A stretch of 51,180 nt of DNA from Paracoccaceae bacterium (GCA_024226455.1 JAAELR010000153.1:1-51180); one strand, 5' to 3'; counted from the stretch's first letter, positions 36,103 to 44,256 are shown. Notes: generated by a model not told the origin, from the sequence alone. Program-made: numbers and translations.

Positions 36103-37578
36103 GTGGCCACCGATCTTGAGAGATTTGTAGACGCCCCCGGGCGCGACGAGAAAATCAAGCAGGTTCGCGAGATGATCGACAGGATGGGGATCGAGTATCT
36201 CTATCTGCAATTCGTCAGCGTGACCGGCAAGATCATGGGCAAGGGCATCCCCTCTGACCACTGGGAAAGCATCGCCATGAAGGGCTTTCAGCTGGTCTAT
36301 GGCGCCACGGTGAACCTGTTTACCGACCGCGCAGGCAATTATCTGGGTTATGGCCCCGAGGCGGCCGAACTGGTCGGCATCCCCGAGCCCGAGACTTTCA
36401 TGCAACTGCCCTGGGCGCCGCAGATCGGGCGCATGTATTCGACCCTGTTCCGCAACCGCGAGGAAAAGCAAAACCCGGGCGGTTACCTGACCTCGGACGG
36501 CCGCGGCAACCTGCGCCGGATGCACGAGGATTTCGAGAAGAAGCACGGTCGCCGCCTGCGCATCGGTACCGAGCCGGAAATGATGTGGCTGAAATTCGAC
36601 GAGAACGGCAAGCCAAAGGACGGGTTCTCCAAGCCGTACTGCTACCACATTGATCAGTTCGAATCGCTGCGTCCGGTGTCGATGCAGGTCATTCGCTATG
36701 CCCGCCAGATGGGGCTCGACATGATCCAGGGCGACCACGAGGACGCGCCGGGTCAGCTGGAGCTGAACTGGATGTACGACGACGTTCTTCGCAACGCCGA
36801 CCGTCTGACCACCTACCGCCAGATCTGCGCCCAGGTGGCGCGCGAACATGGCATCTTCGCCTGCTTCATGACCAAGCCGTTCATGGGCGTGTCGGCCTCT
36901 GGCTGTCACCACAACATGTCGCTCTGGCGCGGTGGTGAGGATCAGTTCGTCAAATGCGGCAACGACCCCGACAACCTGCCGGGCATGGCCGACAATTACA
37001 TGTATGTGAAGGGCGGCGAGAATACCTTTATGCCCGACGATGACGACCCGCAGATGCCGGGCAAAGCGGGGCTCGAGGCGATCGGCGGCGTGGTGCATCA
37101 CCTGCAGGCGCTGACGGCGATCGGTTGTTCGACGGTGAACTCTTACCGTCGGCTTTGGGACACGGGCTTTTGGGCGCCGGTCTTTGCCGACTGGGGTTTC
37201 CAGAACCGCACCACCGGTTTACGCGTTTCGGCACCGGGGCGGTTTGAATACCGGTCTGTGGACAGCATGGTGAACCCCTACCTCATGGGCTCGACCCTGC
37301 TGGCGGCGATGGATGACGGCATCGACAACCAGCTGGATCCCGGCGAGCCGGAAGAGCGCAACATCTACGACGCTATCGAAGCCGGCAAGCAAGTCAAGAA
37401 ACTGCCGATGTCGCTGGGCGAGGCGCTGGACCATCTGGGCGGCAGCGAGGTCGTAAAGCGCGGCATGCCGGGCGAGATGTACCGGCTCTTTGAAGAGTAC
37501 AAGCGCGACGAGTTCGCCCGCTTCATGGCGACCGTCACCGATTGGGACAACGACACCTACATGGAATGCCTGCCCTAG
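36103..37578 (+). CDS. glnT: type III glutamine-synthetase-like ligase (GlnT/GmaS group)
   Basis: 491-residue glutamine-synthetase-fold protein. Metal and substrate motifs: GTEPEMMW (about 156-163), GDHEDAPGQLELNW (about 210-223), ASGCHHNMS (about 265-273), NSYRRL (about 346-351) and FEYRSVDSMVNPYL (about 381-394). Members ligate ammonia, methylamine or other amines to the gamma-carboxyl of glutamate. GTG at 36103 is preferred: GGAG ends nine bases upstream, while the GTG at 36094 would touch that site. Compared with usual GmaS/GlnT (about 440 residues) it has an extra segment at about 285-323 (KCGNDPDNLPGMADNYMYVK onward). Order here, ligase then glxBCD, supports amine assimilation. Confidence 0.8.
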   Translation: MATDLERFVDAPGRDEKIKQVREMIDRMGIEYLYLQFVSVTGKIMGKGIPSDHWESIAMKGFQLVYGATVNLFTDRAGNYLGYGPEAAELVGIPEPETFMQLPWAPQIGRMYSTLFRNREEKQNPGGYLTSDGRGNLRRMHEDFEKKHGRRLRIGTEPEMMWLKFDENGKPKDGFSKPYCYHIDQFESLRPVSMQVIRYARQMGLDMIQGDHEDAPGQLELNWMYDDVLRNADRLTTYRQICAQVAREHGIFACFMTKPFMGVSASGCHHNMSLWRGGEDQFVKCGNDPDNLPGMADNYMYVKGGENTFMPDDDDPQMPGKAGLEAIGGVVHHLQALTAIGCSTVNSYRRLWDTGFWAPVFADWGFQNRTTGLRVSAPGRFEYRSVDSMVNPYLMGSTLLAAMDDGIDNQLDPGEPEERNIYDAIEAGKQVKKLPMSLGEALDHLGGSEVVKRGMPGEMYRLFEEYKRDEFARFMATVTDWDNDTYMECLP

Positions 37579-37587
37579 GACGGCAGG

Positions 37588-37649
37588 GTGGGGGCGGGCC
37601 GGGACCCGCCCCACATCGGACACCGACGCCGGGTGGGTTTCGACCCGCC
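37588..37649 (+). promoter_or_regulatory. two hairpins between the GS-like gene and glxB
   Basis: Hairpin 1: GTGGGGGCGGG (37588-37598) pairs with CCCGCCCCAC (37605-37614) with one bulged G. Hairpin 2: GGTGGGT (37632-37638), UUCG loop, ACCCGCC (37643-37649), 7 bp with one G-U. Both lie before the AAGGAGG site of glxB. They could stabilise or partly terminate the upstream message and so set the ratio of ligase to Glx proteins. Confidence 0.55.
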
Positions 37650-37676
37650 ACGCAACAACCAAGGAGGCGCATCTGA

Positions 37677-38615
37677 ATGTGCGGAATTGCTGGAATTATC
37701 CACAAGGGCAAGAGCAGCAACGTGGGCGGAGAGATGACCGCCATGCTGCAGGCCCTGAAACATCGCGGACCGGATTCGACCGGCTACGCGGTCTATTCCA
37801 AGGGCGGCGCGCCCGAGGAGTGCGTGATGCGGGTCAAGGTCGCCGAGGCCGAGGACCGCGACGTGGGCCACGGTGTGCACAAGCTGATCGCCGACCGCAT
37901 TGCGCGGGTCGACGAGATCCTTGAGCAACACGGCGCCGTGGTGAAGTCGAAAGAGGCGCCGCAGGAATACGCCCTGCGTTACGTGCTGACCCATGAGGGC
38001 GACACCGCCGCCATGGCCGACCACATCGAAGAAGACAAGGGCACCGAGATCCTGTCGATGGGCAACTCGCTGGAGTTGATCAAGGATCTGGGCGATGCCG
38101 CCGTCGTGGCCGGGGCCTACGGTCTGAACGAATTCGAGGGCACCCACGGCATCGGTCACACCCGCATGGCCACAGAGTCGGATGTCGACATCAAGTCGGC
38201 TCACCCCTACTGGGCCTTCCCCTATAACGACATCTCGGTCGTGCATAACGGCCAGATCACCAACTACTGGCTGATGCGCCGCGAGATGGAGCGCAAGGGC
38301 CACCGGTTCATGTCGAACTGCGACAGCGAGTTGCTGGCGGTCTACACCGCGCACAACCTCGCCAACGGCGTCAGCCTGGAAGACAGCCTGAGGCGCTCGA
38401 TCGAAGAGATCGACGGCGTTTTCACCTATCTGGTCTGCACCAAGGATCAGCTTGGCATGGCCAAGGACACCATGGCGGCGAAACCGCTGGTTCTCTATGA
38501 AAGCGACGACCTGATCGTCATGGCCTCGGAAGAGGTAGCGATCCGCGCGATCCTTCCGCAGGAAATTGACACCTATGACCCCTATGATGAGGAGGTTCGC
38601 GTATGGCAAGCGTAA
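37677..38615 (+). CDS. glxB: class II glutamine amidotransferase subunit GlxB/MgsA-like
   Basis: 312-residue Ntn-type amidotransferase. Met-Cys at the start leaves Cys2 as the nucleophile after Met removal (MCGIAGI). Further motifs: KHRGPDSTGYAVY, GIGHTRMATESDVDIKSAHPYW, VVHNGQITNYW and CDSELLAVY. It corresponds to the glutaminase domain of glutamate synthase, supplying ammonia, and is the first of three genes that together reconstitute a split GltB. AAGGAGG lies nine bases before the ATG. It overlaps glxC by 13 bases. In methylotrophs the same trio (MgsABC) makes N-methylglutamate; which reaction this one does is not decided by sequence. Confidence 0.88.
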   Translation: MCGIAGIIHKGKSSNVGGEMTAMLQALKHRGPDSTGYAVYSKGGAPEECVMRVKVAEAEDRDVGHGVHKLIADRIARVDEILEQHGAVVKSKEAPQEYALRYVLTHEGDTAAMADHIEEDKGTEILSMGNSLELIKDLGDAAVVAGAYGLNEFEGTHGIGHTRMATESDVDIKSAHPYWAFPYNDISVVHNGQITNYWLMRREMERKGHRFMSNCDSELLAVYTAHNLANGVSLEDSLRRSIEEIDGVFTYLVCTKDQLGMAKDTMAAKPLVLYESDDLIVMASEEVAIRAILPQEIDTYDPYDEEVRVWQA

Positions 38616-39472
38616 CCGATGCCGAACTGAAGGCCATGAACCAGGAAGAGCGGGTTACCGCCCTGGGCATGCGCACCGAACAGCTGACCGGCAAGTCGCT
38701 TTATGTCGAGTTCGACACCGAAGCCGCGGATAACTTTACCTATCCCTGGGCTCCGGACGTGGATTTCAACAAGCGTACGGAAGTGGATTGCGACGGCAAG
38801 ACCACCACCGAAGTGAACCGGCAGATCCGCGAGCTGATGGCCGAGGGCTATGGCACCATCGTGCTGCAGAACCCCCGCGGCATGCATTCGCTGGGCGTCG
38901 GCATCCTGAGCCGCCTGAACCTGATCATCGAGGGCTCGACCGGGTATTTCGCCATCGGCCTGATCGACGGGCCGAACGTGCGCGTCACCGGCCGGGTCGG
39001 CTGGTCCTGCGCCGAAAACATGATGGCCGGGACCGTGGTGATCGAGAAGAACGCAGGTTCCACCTTCGGCGCCGCAATCCGCGGCGGCGACCTGGTGTGC
39101 CGCGGTTCGGTCGGTTCGCGCACCGGCATCGACCAGAAGGGCGGCACCATTCTGGTGGGCGGCGACACCGGCGCGCTTTCGGGCTTCATGATGCAGCGCG
39201 GGCGTATGGTGGTTTGCGGCAATGCCGGCAAGAACCTCGGCGACAGCATGTATGACGGCACGATCTATGTCGGCGGCGATATCAAGTCGCTGGGCGTCGA
39301 TGCGATCAAGGCCGAACTGACCGATCTCGACAAGGCCTGGCTGACGCGCAAGCTGACGCAATACGGGCTGATGCCCGACAAGGGCGTCGATCATTTCACC
39401 AAGGTCGTGGCGGGCAAGCAGCTGTGGAACTACGACAATCTCGAGCCCAACGAAAAGAAACTGATCCTGTAG
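38603..39472 (+). CDS. glxC: GXGXG-domain glutamate-synthase-like subunit GlxC/MgsB-like
   Basis: 289-residue protein made of the right-handed beta-helix that ends glutamate synthase large subunits. Visible repeats include SLGVGILSRLNLIIEGSTGY, GRVGWSCAENMMAGTVVIEK, RGGDLVCRGSVGSRTG, KGGTILVGGDTGALSG and YDGTIYVGGDIKSLG. About 60 residues longer than typical stand-alone GlxC, with extra sequence at the N-terminus (about 1-75). It has a scaffold role between the amidotransferase and FMN subunits. Translationally coupled to glxB by overlap; a hairpin covers its stop codon. Confidence 0.87.
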   Translation: MASVTDAELKAMNQEERVTALGMRTEQLTGKSLYVEFDTEAADNFTYPWAPDVDFNKRTEVDCDGKTTTEVNRQIRELMAEGYGTIVLQNPRGMHSLGVGILSRLNLIIEGSTGYFAIGLIDGPNVRVTGRVGWSCAENMMAGTVVIEKNAGSTFGAAIRGGDLVCRGSVGSRTGIDQKGGTILVGGDTGALSGFMMQRGRMVVCGNAGKNLGDSMYDGTIYVGGDIKSLGVDAIKAELTDLDKAWLTRKLTQYGLMPDKGVDHFTKVVAGKQLWNYDNLEPNEKKLIL

Positions 39473-39497
39473 CGCGGTGCGCAATAGCGCACCCTAC
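39469..39497 (+). repeat. REP-like hairpin over the glxC stop
   Basis: GGTGCGC (39476-39482), loop AATA, GCGCACC (39487-39493), flanked by GTAG (39469-39472) and CTAC (39494-39497), which can pair beyond an internal loop. The glxC TAG lies in the left foot. The pattern belongs to the common GTAGGGTGCGC..GCGCACCCTAC family of proteobacterial intergenic palindromes. Confidence 0.6.
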
Positions 39498-39520
39498 GGT
39501 ATTGAAAGGATTGAGAAAAA

Positions 39521-40882
39521 ATGGCTGACGGAAGCCCGACCAAGAAACCGCTGGACCGCGATGTCAACCGCATCGGCGACAGCTTTGTCTTCCCGCCCCG
39601 TGTCATGGACGACATCCATATCAAGTCCGAGCTCGGACGATATCGGATGCGGGGCTTTTCGCTGTTCAAGAAGATCCCGCATTGGGACGATCTGACATTT
39701 CTGCCCGGCACGCTGACCCGGTTCGTGATCGAAGGTTACCGCGAGAAATGCGAGACCCGCACCATCATCGGGCCGCGCGCCAAGCATCCGCTGGACCTGG
39801 ACATTCCGGTCTACATCACCGGCATGTCCTTTGGCGCGCTGAGTTATGAGGCCAAGACCGCACTTGCCCGTGGCGCCACCATGGCGGGCACCGCGACCTG
39901 CTCGGGCGAGGGCGGCATGATCCCCGACGAACGGCGCTATAGCTCCAAGTGGCTCTACCAGTGCATCCAGTCGCGCTATGGCTTCAACCCGAACCACCTG
40001 ATCCTCGCCGATGGCTGCGAGTTCTTCATCGGCCAGGGCTGCAAGGTCGGCCTTGGCGGTCACCTGATGGGCCAGAAGGTCACCGACCAGGTGGCCGAGA
40101 TGCGCTCGCTTCCCGCCGGCATCGACCAGCGTTCGCCCGCGCGACATCCCGACTGGCTGGGCCCGGACGATCTGGCGCTGAAGATCCAGGAGATCCGCGA
40201 GGCCACCGACTGGCAGATTCCGATCCAGCTGAAGCTGGGCGCGGCGCGGGTCTATGACGACGTGCGCATGGCGGTGAAATGCGACCCCGACTCGATCTAT
40301 ATCGACGGCATGGAAGGTTCCACCGGCGCCGGCCCTCACCTGGCCACCGAGGATACCGGCGTGCCCGGCATCGCGGCGATCCGGCAGGCAAGAAAGGCGA
40401 TCGACGACCTGGGCAAGCGGGGTGAGATTTCGCTGGTCTATGCCGGCGGCATCCGCAACGGCGCCGACGTGGCCAAGGCGATTGCCCTTGGCGCAGACGC
40501 CATCGCCATCGGCCATTCGGCGATGATGGCGCTCAATTGCAACAAGGACATCCCCGAGGCCAACTATCCCGAAGAAATCGGCGCCGAGCCCGGATACTGC
40601 TATCACTGCCACACGGGCCGGTGCCCGGTCGGCGTGGCGACGCAGGATCCGATCCTGCGCCAGCGGCTCGATCCGGATGAGGCGGCCGAGCGTGTCTACA
40701 ACTTCCTGCACACGCTGACCATCGAGGCCCAGCTTTTTGCCCGCGCCTGCGGCAAAACCCATGTGCACAGTCTCGAGCCGGAAGATCTGGCGGCACTGAC
40801 GATGGAAGCCTCGGCCATGGCCGGCGTGCCGCTGGCAGGCACCAACCACACGGTTGGCGTCGAGGATCATCACCACTTCTGA
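39521..40882 (+). CDS. glxD: FMN-binding glutamate-synthase-like subunit GlxD/MgsC-like
   Basis: 453-residue FMN/Fe-S subunit, equal to the central synthase domain of glutamate synthase. FMN-site motifs are ITGMSFGALSYEAKTALARGATMAGT and SGEGGM; SIYIDGMEGSTGAGPHLATEDTGVPG and SLVYAGGIRNGADVAKAIALGADAIAIG form the barrel's phosphate site. The CYHCHTGRCPVGVATQ segment supplies three cysteines (C-x2-C-x4-C) for a [3Fe-4S] cluster. It would add ammonia or amine to a 2-oxoglutarate-derived skeleton, using electrons from a separate donor. A natural EDHHHF end carries three His. It follows glxC by 48 bases. Confidence 0.88.
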   Translation: MADGSPTKKPLDRDVNRIGDSFVFPPRVMDDIHIKSELGRYRMRGFSLFKKIPHWDDLTFLPGTLTRFVIEGYREKCETRTIIGPRAKHPLDLDIPVYITGMSFGALSYEAKTALARGATMAGTATCSGEGGMIPDERRYSSKWLYQCIQSRYGFNPNHLILADGCEFFIGQGCKVGLGGHLMGQKVTDQVAEMRSLPAGIDQRSPARHPDWLGPDDLALKIQEIREATDWQIPIQLKLGAARVYDDVRMAVKCDPDSIYIDGMEGSTGAGPHLATEDTGVPGIAAIRQARKAIDDLGKRGEISLVYAGGIRNGADVAKAIALGADAIAIGHSAMMALNCNKDIPEANYPEEIGAEPGYCYHCHTGRCPVGVATQDPILRQRLDPDEAAERVYNFLHTLTIEAQLFARACGKTHVHSLEPEDLAALTMEASAMAGVPLAGTNHTVGVEDHHHF

Positions 40883-40892
40883 TGCGTGCACG

Positions 40893-40937
40893 TCATCCAT
40901 CCTACTTGGGTAGGATGGGTGATTTCACCCATCATCC
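40893..40937 (+). repeat. overlapping, mutually exclusive hairpins after glxD
   Basis: Segment A (40893-40905), B (40910-40922) and C (40925-40937) are related: A pairs with B over 13 bp with one G-U and a TTGG loop, and B also pairs with C through a perfect 9-bp match (40914-40922 with 40925-40933). Only one stem can form at a time. The sequence belongs to the GTAGGATGGGTGA..TCACCCATC palindrome family found between genes in many proteobacteria. It lies 10 bases after glxD and 14 before the next gene. Confidence 0.65.
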
Positions 40938-40951
40938 GACAGGAGAATACC

Positions 40952-41365
40952 ATGGCTGGAACACAGTACCGCGGCTCTGAAATCAAGGATGTCGATCAGT
41001 TCATCAACGACGCGGCCGGGCTTGAAACGGAACGCGAAAAGGAGATCGGCCAGCATATCGGCTATCGCTACGATGTGAACCTGGTGCCCGACTACAACCG
41101 GATCACCCCGTTTTTGGCGAAATACATGGAGGTCATGGGCTGGGACGATCTGAACTGGCTGGAAGACGTTCACATGGGTTATGAAGAGGGCGCCGCCGCC
41201 GTCTTCGACCGCAACAACAACGGCTGGGTGCGGATCCCCGACAGTTTTGAACTGCCGGACAACCAACAGGACCGGGACATGATCGCGCGCGAGTTGCTGA
41301 TCAAGTTCCAGATGTCTGACCGGCACCCGCTGTCGACACTGCGCAAGGCCTATATGAAGTTCTGA
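40952..41365 (+). CDS. hypothetical protein of the glx locus
   Basis: 137-residue soluble protein, acidic with many aromatic residues, no recognised domain. Features seen: MAGTQYRGSEIKDVDQFIND at the start, a central DDLNWLEDVHMGYEEGAAAVFDRNNNGWVRIPDSFELPD, and a helical C-terminus rich in Arg/Lys. No signal peptide or membrane helix. AGGAG lies nine bases before the ATG. It follows glxD by 69 bases, so it is likely part of the same unit, and could be an accessory or electron-transfer adaptor for Glx; this is only positional. Confidence 0.65.
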   Translation: MAGTQYRGSEIKDVDQFINDAAGLETEREKEIGQHIGYRYDVNLVPDYNRITPFLAKYMEVMGWDDLNWLEDVHMGYEEGAAAVFDRNNNGWVRIPDSFELPDNQQDRDMIARELLIKFQMSDRHPLSTLRKAYMKF

Positions 41366-41498
41366 AGGGTGACGTCGCCCGCGCTGACGCGCGGTCGACC
41401 CGCTGGAGGGGCTCTGCCCCTCCAGACCTCCCCCCCAAACCTCCCCCAAGGCATTTCCGGCCAGGTGAAGGCAAGCTGGCGGCACAAGGAGACCGAGC

Positions 41499-42347
41499 GT
41501 GGCGCGTAATCTGGACATAGCCTGCCTGCAGACCCGCCCGATGCCGTCTTTCGATGCGGCCATCGAAGAGGCCCTGCCGCTGGCCGAGGCGGCGGCGGGG
41601 GCTGGCGCTGAGATGCTGTTTTTGCCTGAGTATTGCGGCGGGCTGGCCTCTGAAGGGTCTGCGCTGGCGCCGCCCGTGGCGCCCGATGCGGCGCATCCGA
41701 TGGTCGAGGCGTTCGGCGAGCTTGCCGCGCGCCGCAAGGTCTGGGTGATGCTGGGTTCGGTCGCAGTCGAGGGGCCGGGCGGCAAGATCATCAACCGCGG
41801 ATTCATGCTGAACGACCAAGGCGAGGTGGTCGGGCGTTACGACAAGATCCACCTGTTCGACATCCAGCTATCCCAGACAGAGGTCTACCGCGAAAGCGCC
41901 AGTGTGGTGGCGGGTGGCAGGGCGGTGATCCACGACACGCCCTTTGGCCGGGTCGGCCACACGATCTGCTATGACCTGCGCTTTGCACAGCTTTTCCGCG
42001 CACTGGCCCAGGCCGGGGCAGAGATCATCGCCTGTCCGGCGGCCTTTACCAAACGAACCGGCGAGGCGCACTGGCACGTTCTGAACCGGGCACGCGCCAT
42101 CGAAAACACCTGTTTCGTCGTCTCGCCCTGCGCCGTAGGCCCGATCGAGGGTGGCGGCGAGAGTTATGGCCATTCGCTGGTGGTCAATCCCTGGGGCGAG
42201 GTGGTGGCCGATGGCGGCACCATCCCCGGCTTGGTGCATGCCCGCATCGACCTCGATCAGGTCGCCGTGGCCCGGGGGCGGATCCCCAGCCTCGATCATG
42301 ACCGGGCGTTCGAACTGGCCGGTGAGACCGGCAGGAGGATCGCATGA
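41499..42347 (+). CDS. nitrilase-superfamily amidohydrolase
   Basis: 282-residue carbon-nitrogen hydrolase. The Glu-Lys-Cys triad is complete: Glu44 (FLPEYCGG), Lys116 (RYDKIHLF) and Cys157 (GHTICYDLRF). It resembles Nit1/Nit2-type omega-amidases, which hydrolyse 2-oxoglutaramate or similar amides, or repair deaminated glutathione. The start is GTG, with AAGGAGA about eight bases upstream. Its last four bases overlap the next ATG. In this locus a role in releasing ammonia from a glutamine-derived amide is plausible. Confidence 0.87.
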   Translation: MARNLDIACLQTRPMPSFDAAIEEALPLAEAAAGAGAEMLFLPEYCGGLASEGSALAPPVAPDAAHPMVEAFGELAARRKVWVMLGSVAVEGPGGKIINRGFMLNDQGEVVGRYDKIHLFDIQLSQTEVYRESASVVAGGRAVIHDTPFGRVGHTICYDLRFAQLFRALAQAGAEIIACPAAFTKRTGEAHWHVLNRARAIENTCFVVSPCAVGPIEGGGESYGHSLVVNPWGEVVADGGTIPGLVHARIDLDQVAVARGRIPSLDHDRAFELAGETGRRIA

Positions 42348-42934
42348 GTTCGCTTGCGGCAACGCTGGGCACCAGCTTTGACAGCCACCCGCTGCGGCGG
42401 GCTTTTCTGAAATGGCAGTGCCGGGTGCGCCAGCTGGCGATGCGCGACATGCAGGGCCGCCCGAACGAAGCGGCCATGCCCGATGTGATACTGCCCGGCC
42501 AGACTGAACCGCTGGGCACGGTGATCACCATCCTCAACAAACAGCCGGCGCATTCGGTGACGCCCGAGATGCTGCATATGGCGCGGCGAACCCGCGACCG
42601 GCTCTATGTCCGCAGCCAGGCGATCCAGTTCCTGTCGGCGACCTATTACCAGAAAGCAGCCGAGTTCTCCGACATCCTTACCGCCACCTTCCCGCCGGGT
42701 TCTCCCGGCGCGGCGCAGATCCGTGAGGCCGGGCGCTGCCGGCTGGTCTTCGACGCCTACGCCCAGCGCTTCGATCTCGACTGCAAGGTCTGGCAACTGG
42801 CGGAACATAACAGCCTGCACGAGGCGACCATGGCGCATAACCGGCTCTTCAACCCCGACCTGCCCGCCGAGACGGTGGTGCTGGGGTTCGAGCCCGAATG
42901 GGCGGCCTCTGCTTCGGACCCCAATCTCACCTGA
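42344..42934 (+). CDS. unrecognised protein coupled to the nitrilase gene
   Basis: 196-residue soluble protein without a recognised domain. The N-terminus (SHPLRRAFLKWQCRVRQLAMRDMQGRPNEAAMPDVILPGQ) is basic, and the middle is helical with a clear tyrosine/arginine-rich stretch (ARRTRDRLYVRSQAIQFLSATYYQKAAEF). The ATG overlaps the nitrilase stop by four bases, a coupled arrangement that suggests the two proteins work together. Codon bias fits the genome. Nothing shows its function. Confidence 0.65.
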   Translation: MSSLAATLGTSFDSHPLRRAFLKWQCRVRQLAMRDMQGRPNEAAMPDVILPGQTEPLGTVITILNKQPAHSVTPEMLHMARRTRDRLYVRSQAIQFLSATYYQKAAEFSDILTATFPPGSPGAAQIREAGRCRLVFDAYAQRFDLDCKVWQLAEHNSLHEATMAHNRLFNPDLPAETVVLGFEPEWAASASDPNLT

Positions 42935-42987
42935 CCCCATGGCCGCTGGTTCTGTCATGCCGCGGAACGGCGTCCCCCCTCCGGGTC

Positions 42988-43167
42988 AATGCGCAATACG
43001 TCAAGCCGGTGCCGCCCGCGATCGAGGTCTTCAACGGCGCGTTCCCGGTAAGTGGCGGATGGGCGGTCAGCTATGCGGGCAAGCCACCCAGGGATCGCCA
43101 CGTGGTGGTACGGTTTCCGTCCGGTCAGGCGGCGCGTGACTGGAACCACTCGCATATCCACTGCCGA
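42988..43167 (+). pseudogene. DUF1330-like remnant
   Basis: About 60 codons in one frame (from NAQYVKPVPPAIEVFNGAFP to RFPSGQAARDWNHSHIHCR) align by eye with the core and C-terminal half of DUF1330 proteins: Y-V-x-x-x-x-P-x-x-x-x-x-x-G-x-F-x-V-x-G-G, then R-x-V-V-V-x-F-P-S-x-x-A-A-x-x-W. No proper start or family N-terminus precedes it, and the end is not natural: the frame runs on through a repeat element into the LysR gene's end. It looks like a decayed, 5'-truncated gene. The alignment is from memory, so the family name is provisional. Confidence 0.5.
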
Positions 43168-43194
43168 AGGCCCCCGAGCCCGGGTGCGGCGCCA

Positions 43195-43225
43195 GCGAGG
43201 AGGGCCCGCAAGGACCCGATGAGCG
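43195..43225 (+). repeat. dispersed element, copy 3 (single arm)
   Basis: GCGAGGAGGGCCCGCAAGG followed by ACCCGATGAGCG matches the right arms at 11151-11182 and 13442-13471. No complementary left arm is seen here. It lies between the pseudogene and the LysR stop, 10 bases from the latter. Confidence 0.7.
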
Positions 43226-43234
43226 CCCCGCCTG

Positions 43235-44173
43235 TCAGGTCTCGGGCCGCGATCCGTAACGCTTGCGCGAGGCGCTCATCTTCAACAGCCACTCCTCGAC
43301 GATCTGTTGTTCGGGGAAAGGTTTTTTCCGTTTGTTTTTCAACAGGTAATAGCCCGACTGGGTGCGTGCGAAACTGTCGCAGGCCGGGCGCACGAGCGCC
43401 CCCGACTCGAGCAGCAGGTCGACCAGATGACCCCAGCCCAAAGCAACACCCAGCCCGTCCGCCGCGGCTTGGATCGCCAGCGGATAGGTATTGAAGAACG
43501 CCGCCCTGTCTAGCGCCACGTCATAAACGCCCTGATGGTCCAGCCAGGTCTTCCAGTCCATCCACTCGGTATGGCTGCTGGCCACCTCGATCAGATCGAC
43601 GCTGGGCAGCCCGTCAAGCTGCGCGCAGCCGCGATGCGCCTTCAGGTAACCCGGTGCGCAGACCGGAAAAACTGTCTCGCCGAACAGCAACCTGGCCTCA
43701 AACCCCGGCCAGTCGCCCTCGCCGCGCAGTATGGACAGATCGACATCGTCGGCCAGGCATTCTTCGTCGCTGTCAGAGGCAACCAGCATGATCTTGACCC
43801 GCTCGTTGGCCCGGTTGAAGCGCCTGAGCCGCGGCATCAGCCACAGTGCCGCGACAGAGTTGGTCGCCGCCAGCGTCACCGTGTTGATCTGATGGCGCGC
43901 GAACATCTCGTCGGAAGCATCGCGCAGAATGTCCATCGACCGGCCGACCGACGACAGCAGCGCCGCGCCTTGCGACGTCAGCGCAATAGAGCGGTGGCCG
44001 CGCACGAACAGCGGCACGTTATAGTGTTGTTCCAGCAGCCGGACCTTGCGGCTGATGGCGGATTCCGAGATGTTGAGTTCATCGGATGCGCGCGCAAAAC
44101 TTCCCCGTTTGGCCGCCGCCTCGAAGGCCAGCAGGTAGTCCAGCGGTGGCAGCACCTTGCGTTTTTTCAGCAT
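43235..44173 (-). CDS. LysR-family transcriptional regulator
   Basis: 312-residue regulator. The N-terminal helix-turn-helix (about 10-65) is PLDYLLAFEAAAKRGSFARASDELNISESAISRKVRLLEQHYNVPLF in type; the periplasmic-binding-like effector domain follows from about residue 95 (NTVTLAATNSVAALWLMPRLRRF). It resembles the GcvA/TrpI-like group by its start. It is divergent from tmoX with 228 bases between, and a dyad in that space (44257-44281) is a likely site. It probably controls TMAO uptake and demethylation; the inducer is unknown. Confidence 0.9.
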   Translation of the reverse strand: MLKKRKVLPPLDYLLAFEAAAKRGSFARASDELNISESAISRKVRLLEQHYNVPLFVRGHRSIALTSQGAALLSSVGRSMDILRDASDEMFARHQINTVTLAATNSVAALWLMPRLRRFNRANERVKIMLVASDSDEECLADDVDLSILRGEGDWPGFEARLLFGETVFPVCAPGYLKAHRGCAQLDGLPSVDLIEVASSHTEWMDWKTWLDHQGVYDVALDRAAFFNTYPLAIQAAADGLGVALGWGHLVDLLLESGALVRPACDSFARTQSGYYLLKNKRKKPFPEQQIVEEWLLKMSASRKRYGSRPET

Positions 44174-44256
44174 CCGCTCTCGCTTTCCTTCGCGCCACGA
44201 CGCGTGCGGCGTCGGCGCGAATCGTCAACATGCTGATTAAACCACGAAAATCCCTT

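Noticed and set aside
37695-37703. Perfect DnaA box TTATCCACA
   Set aside because: A single box inside the glxB coding sequence, fully explained by the codons; no cluster or AT-rich unwinding region, so not an origin.
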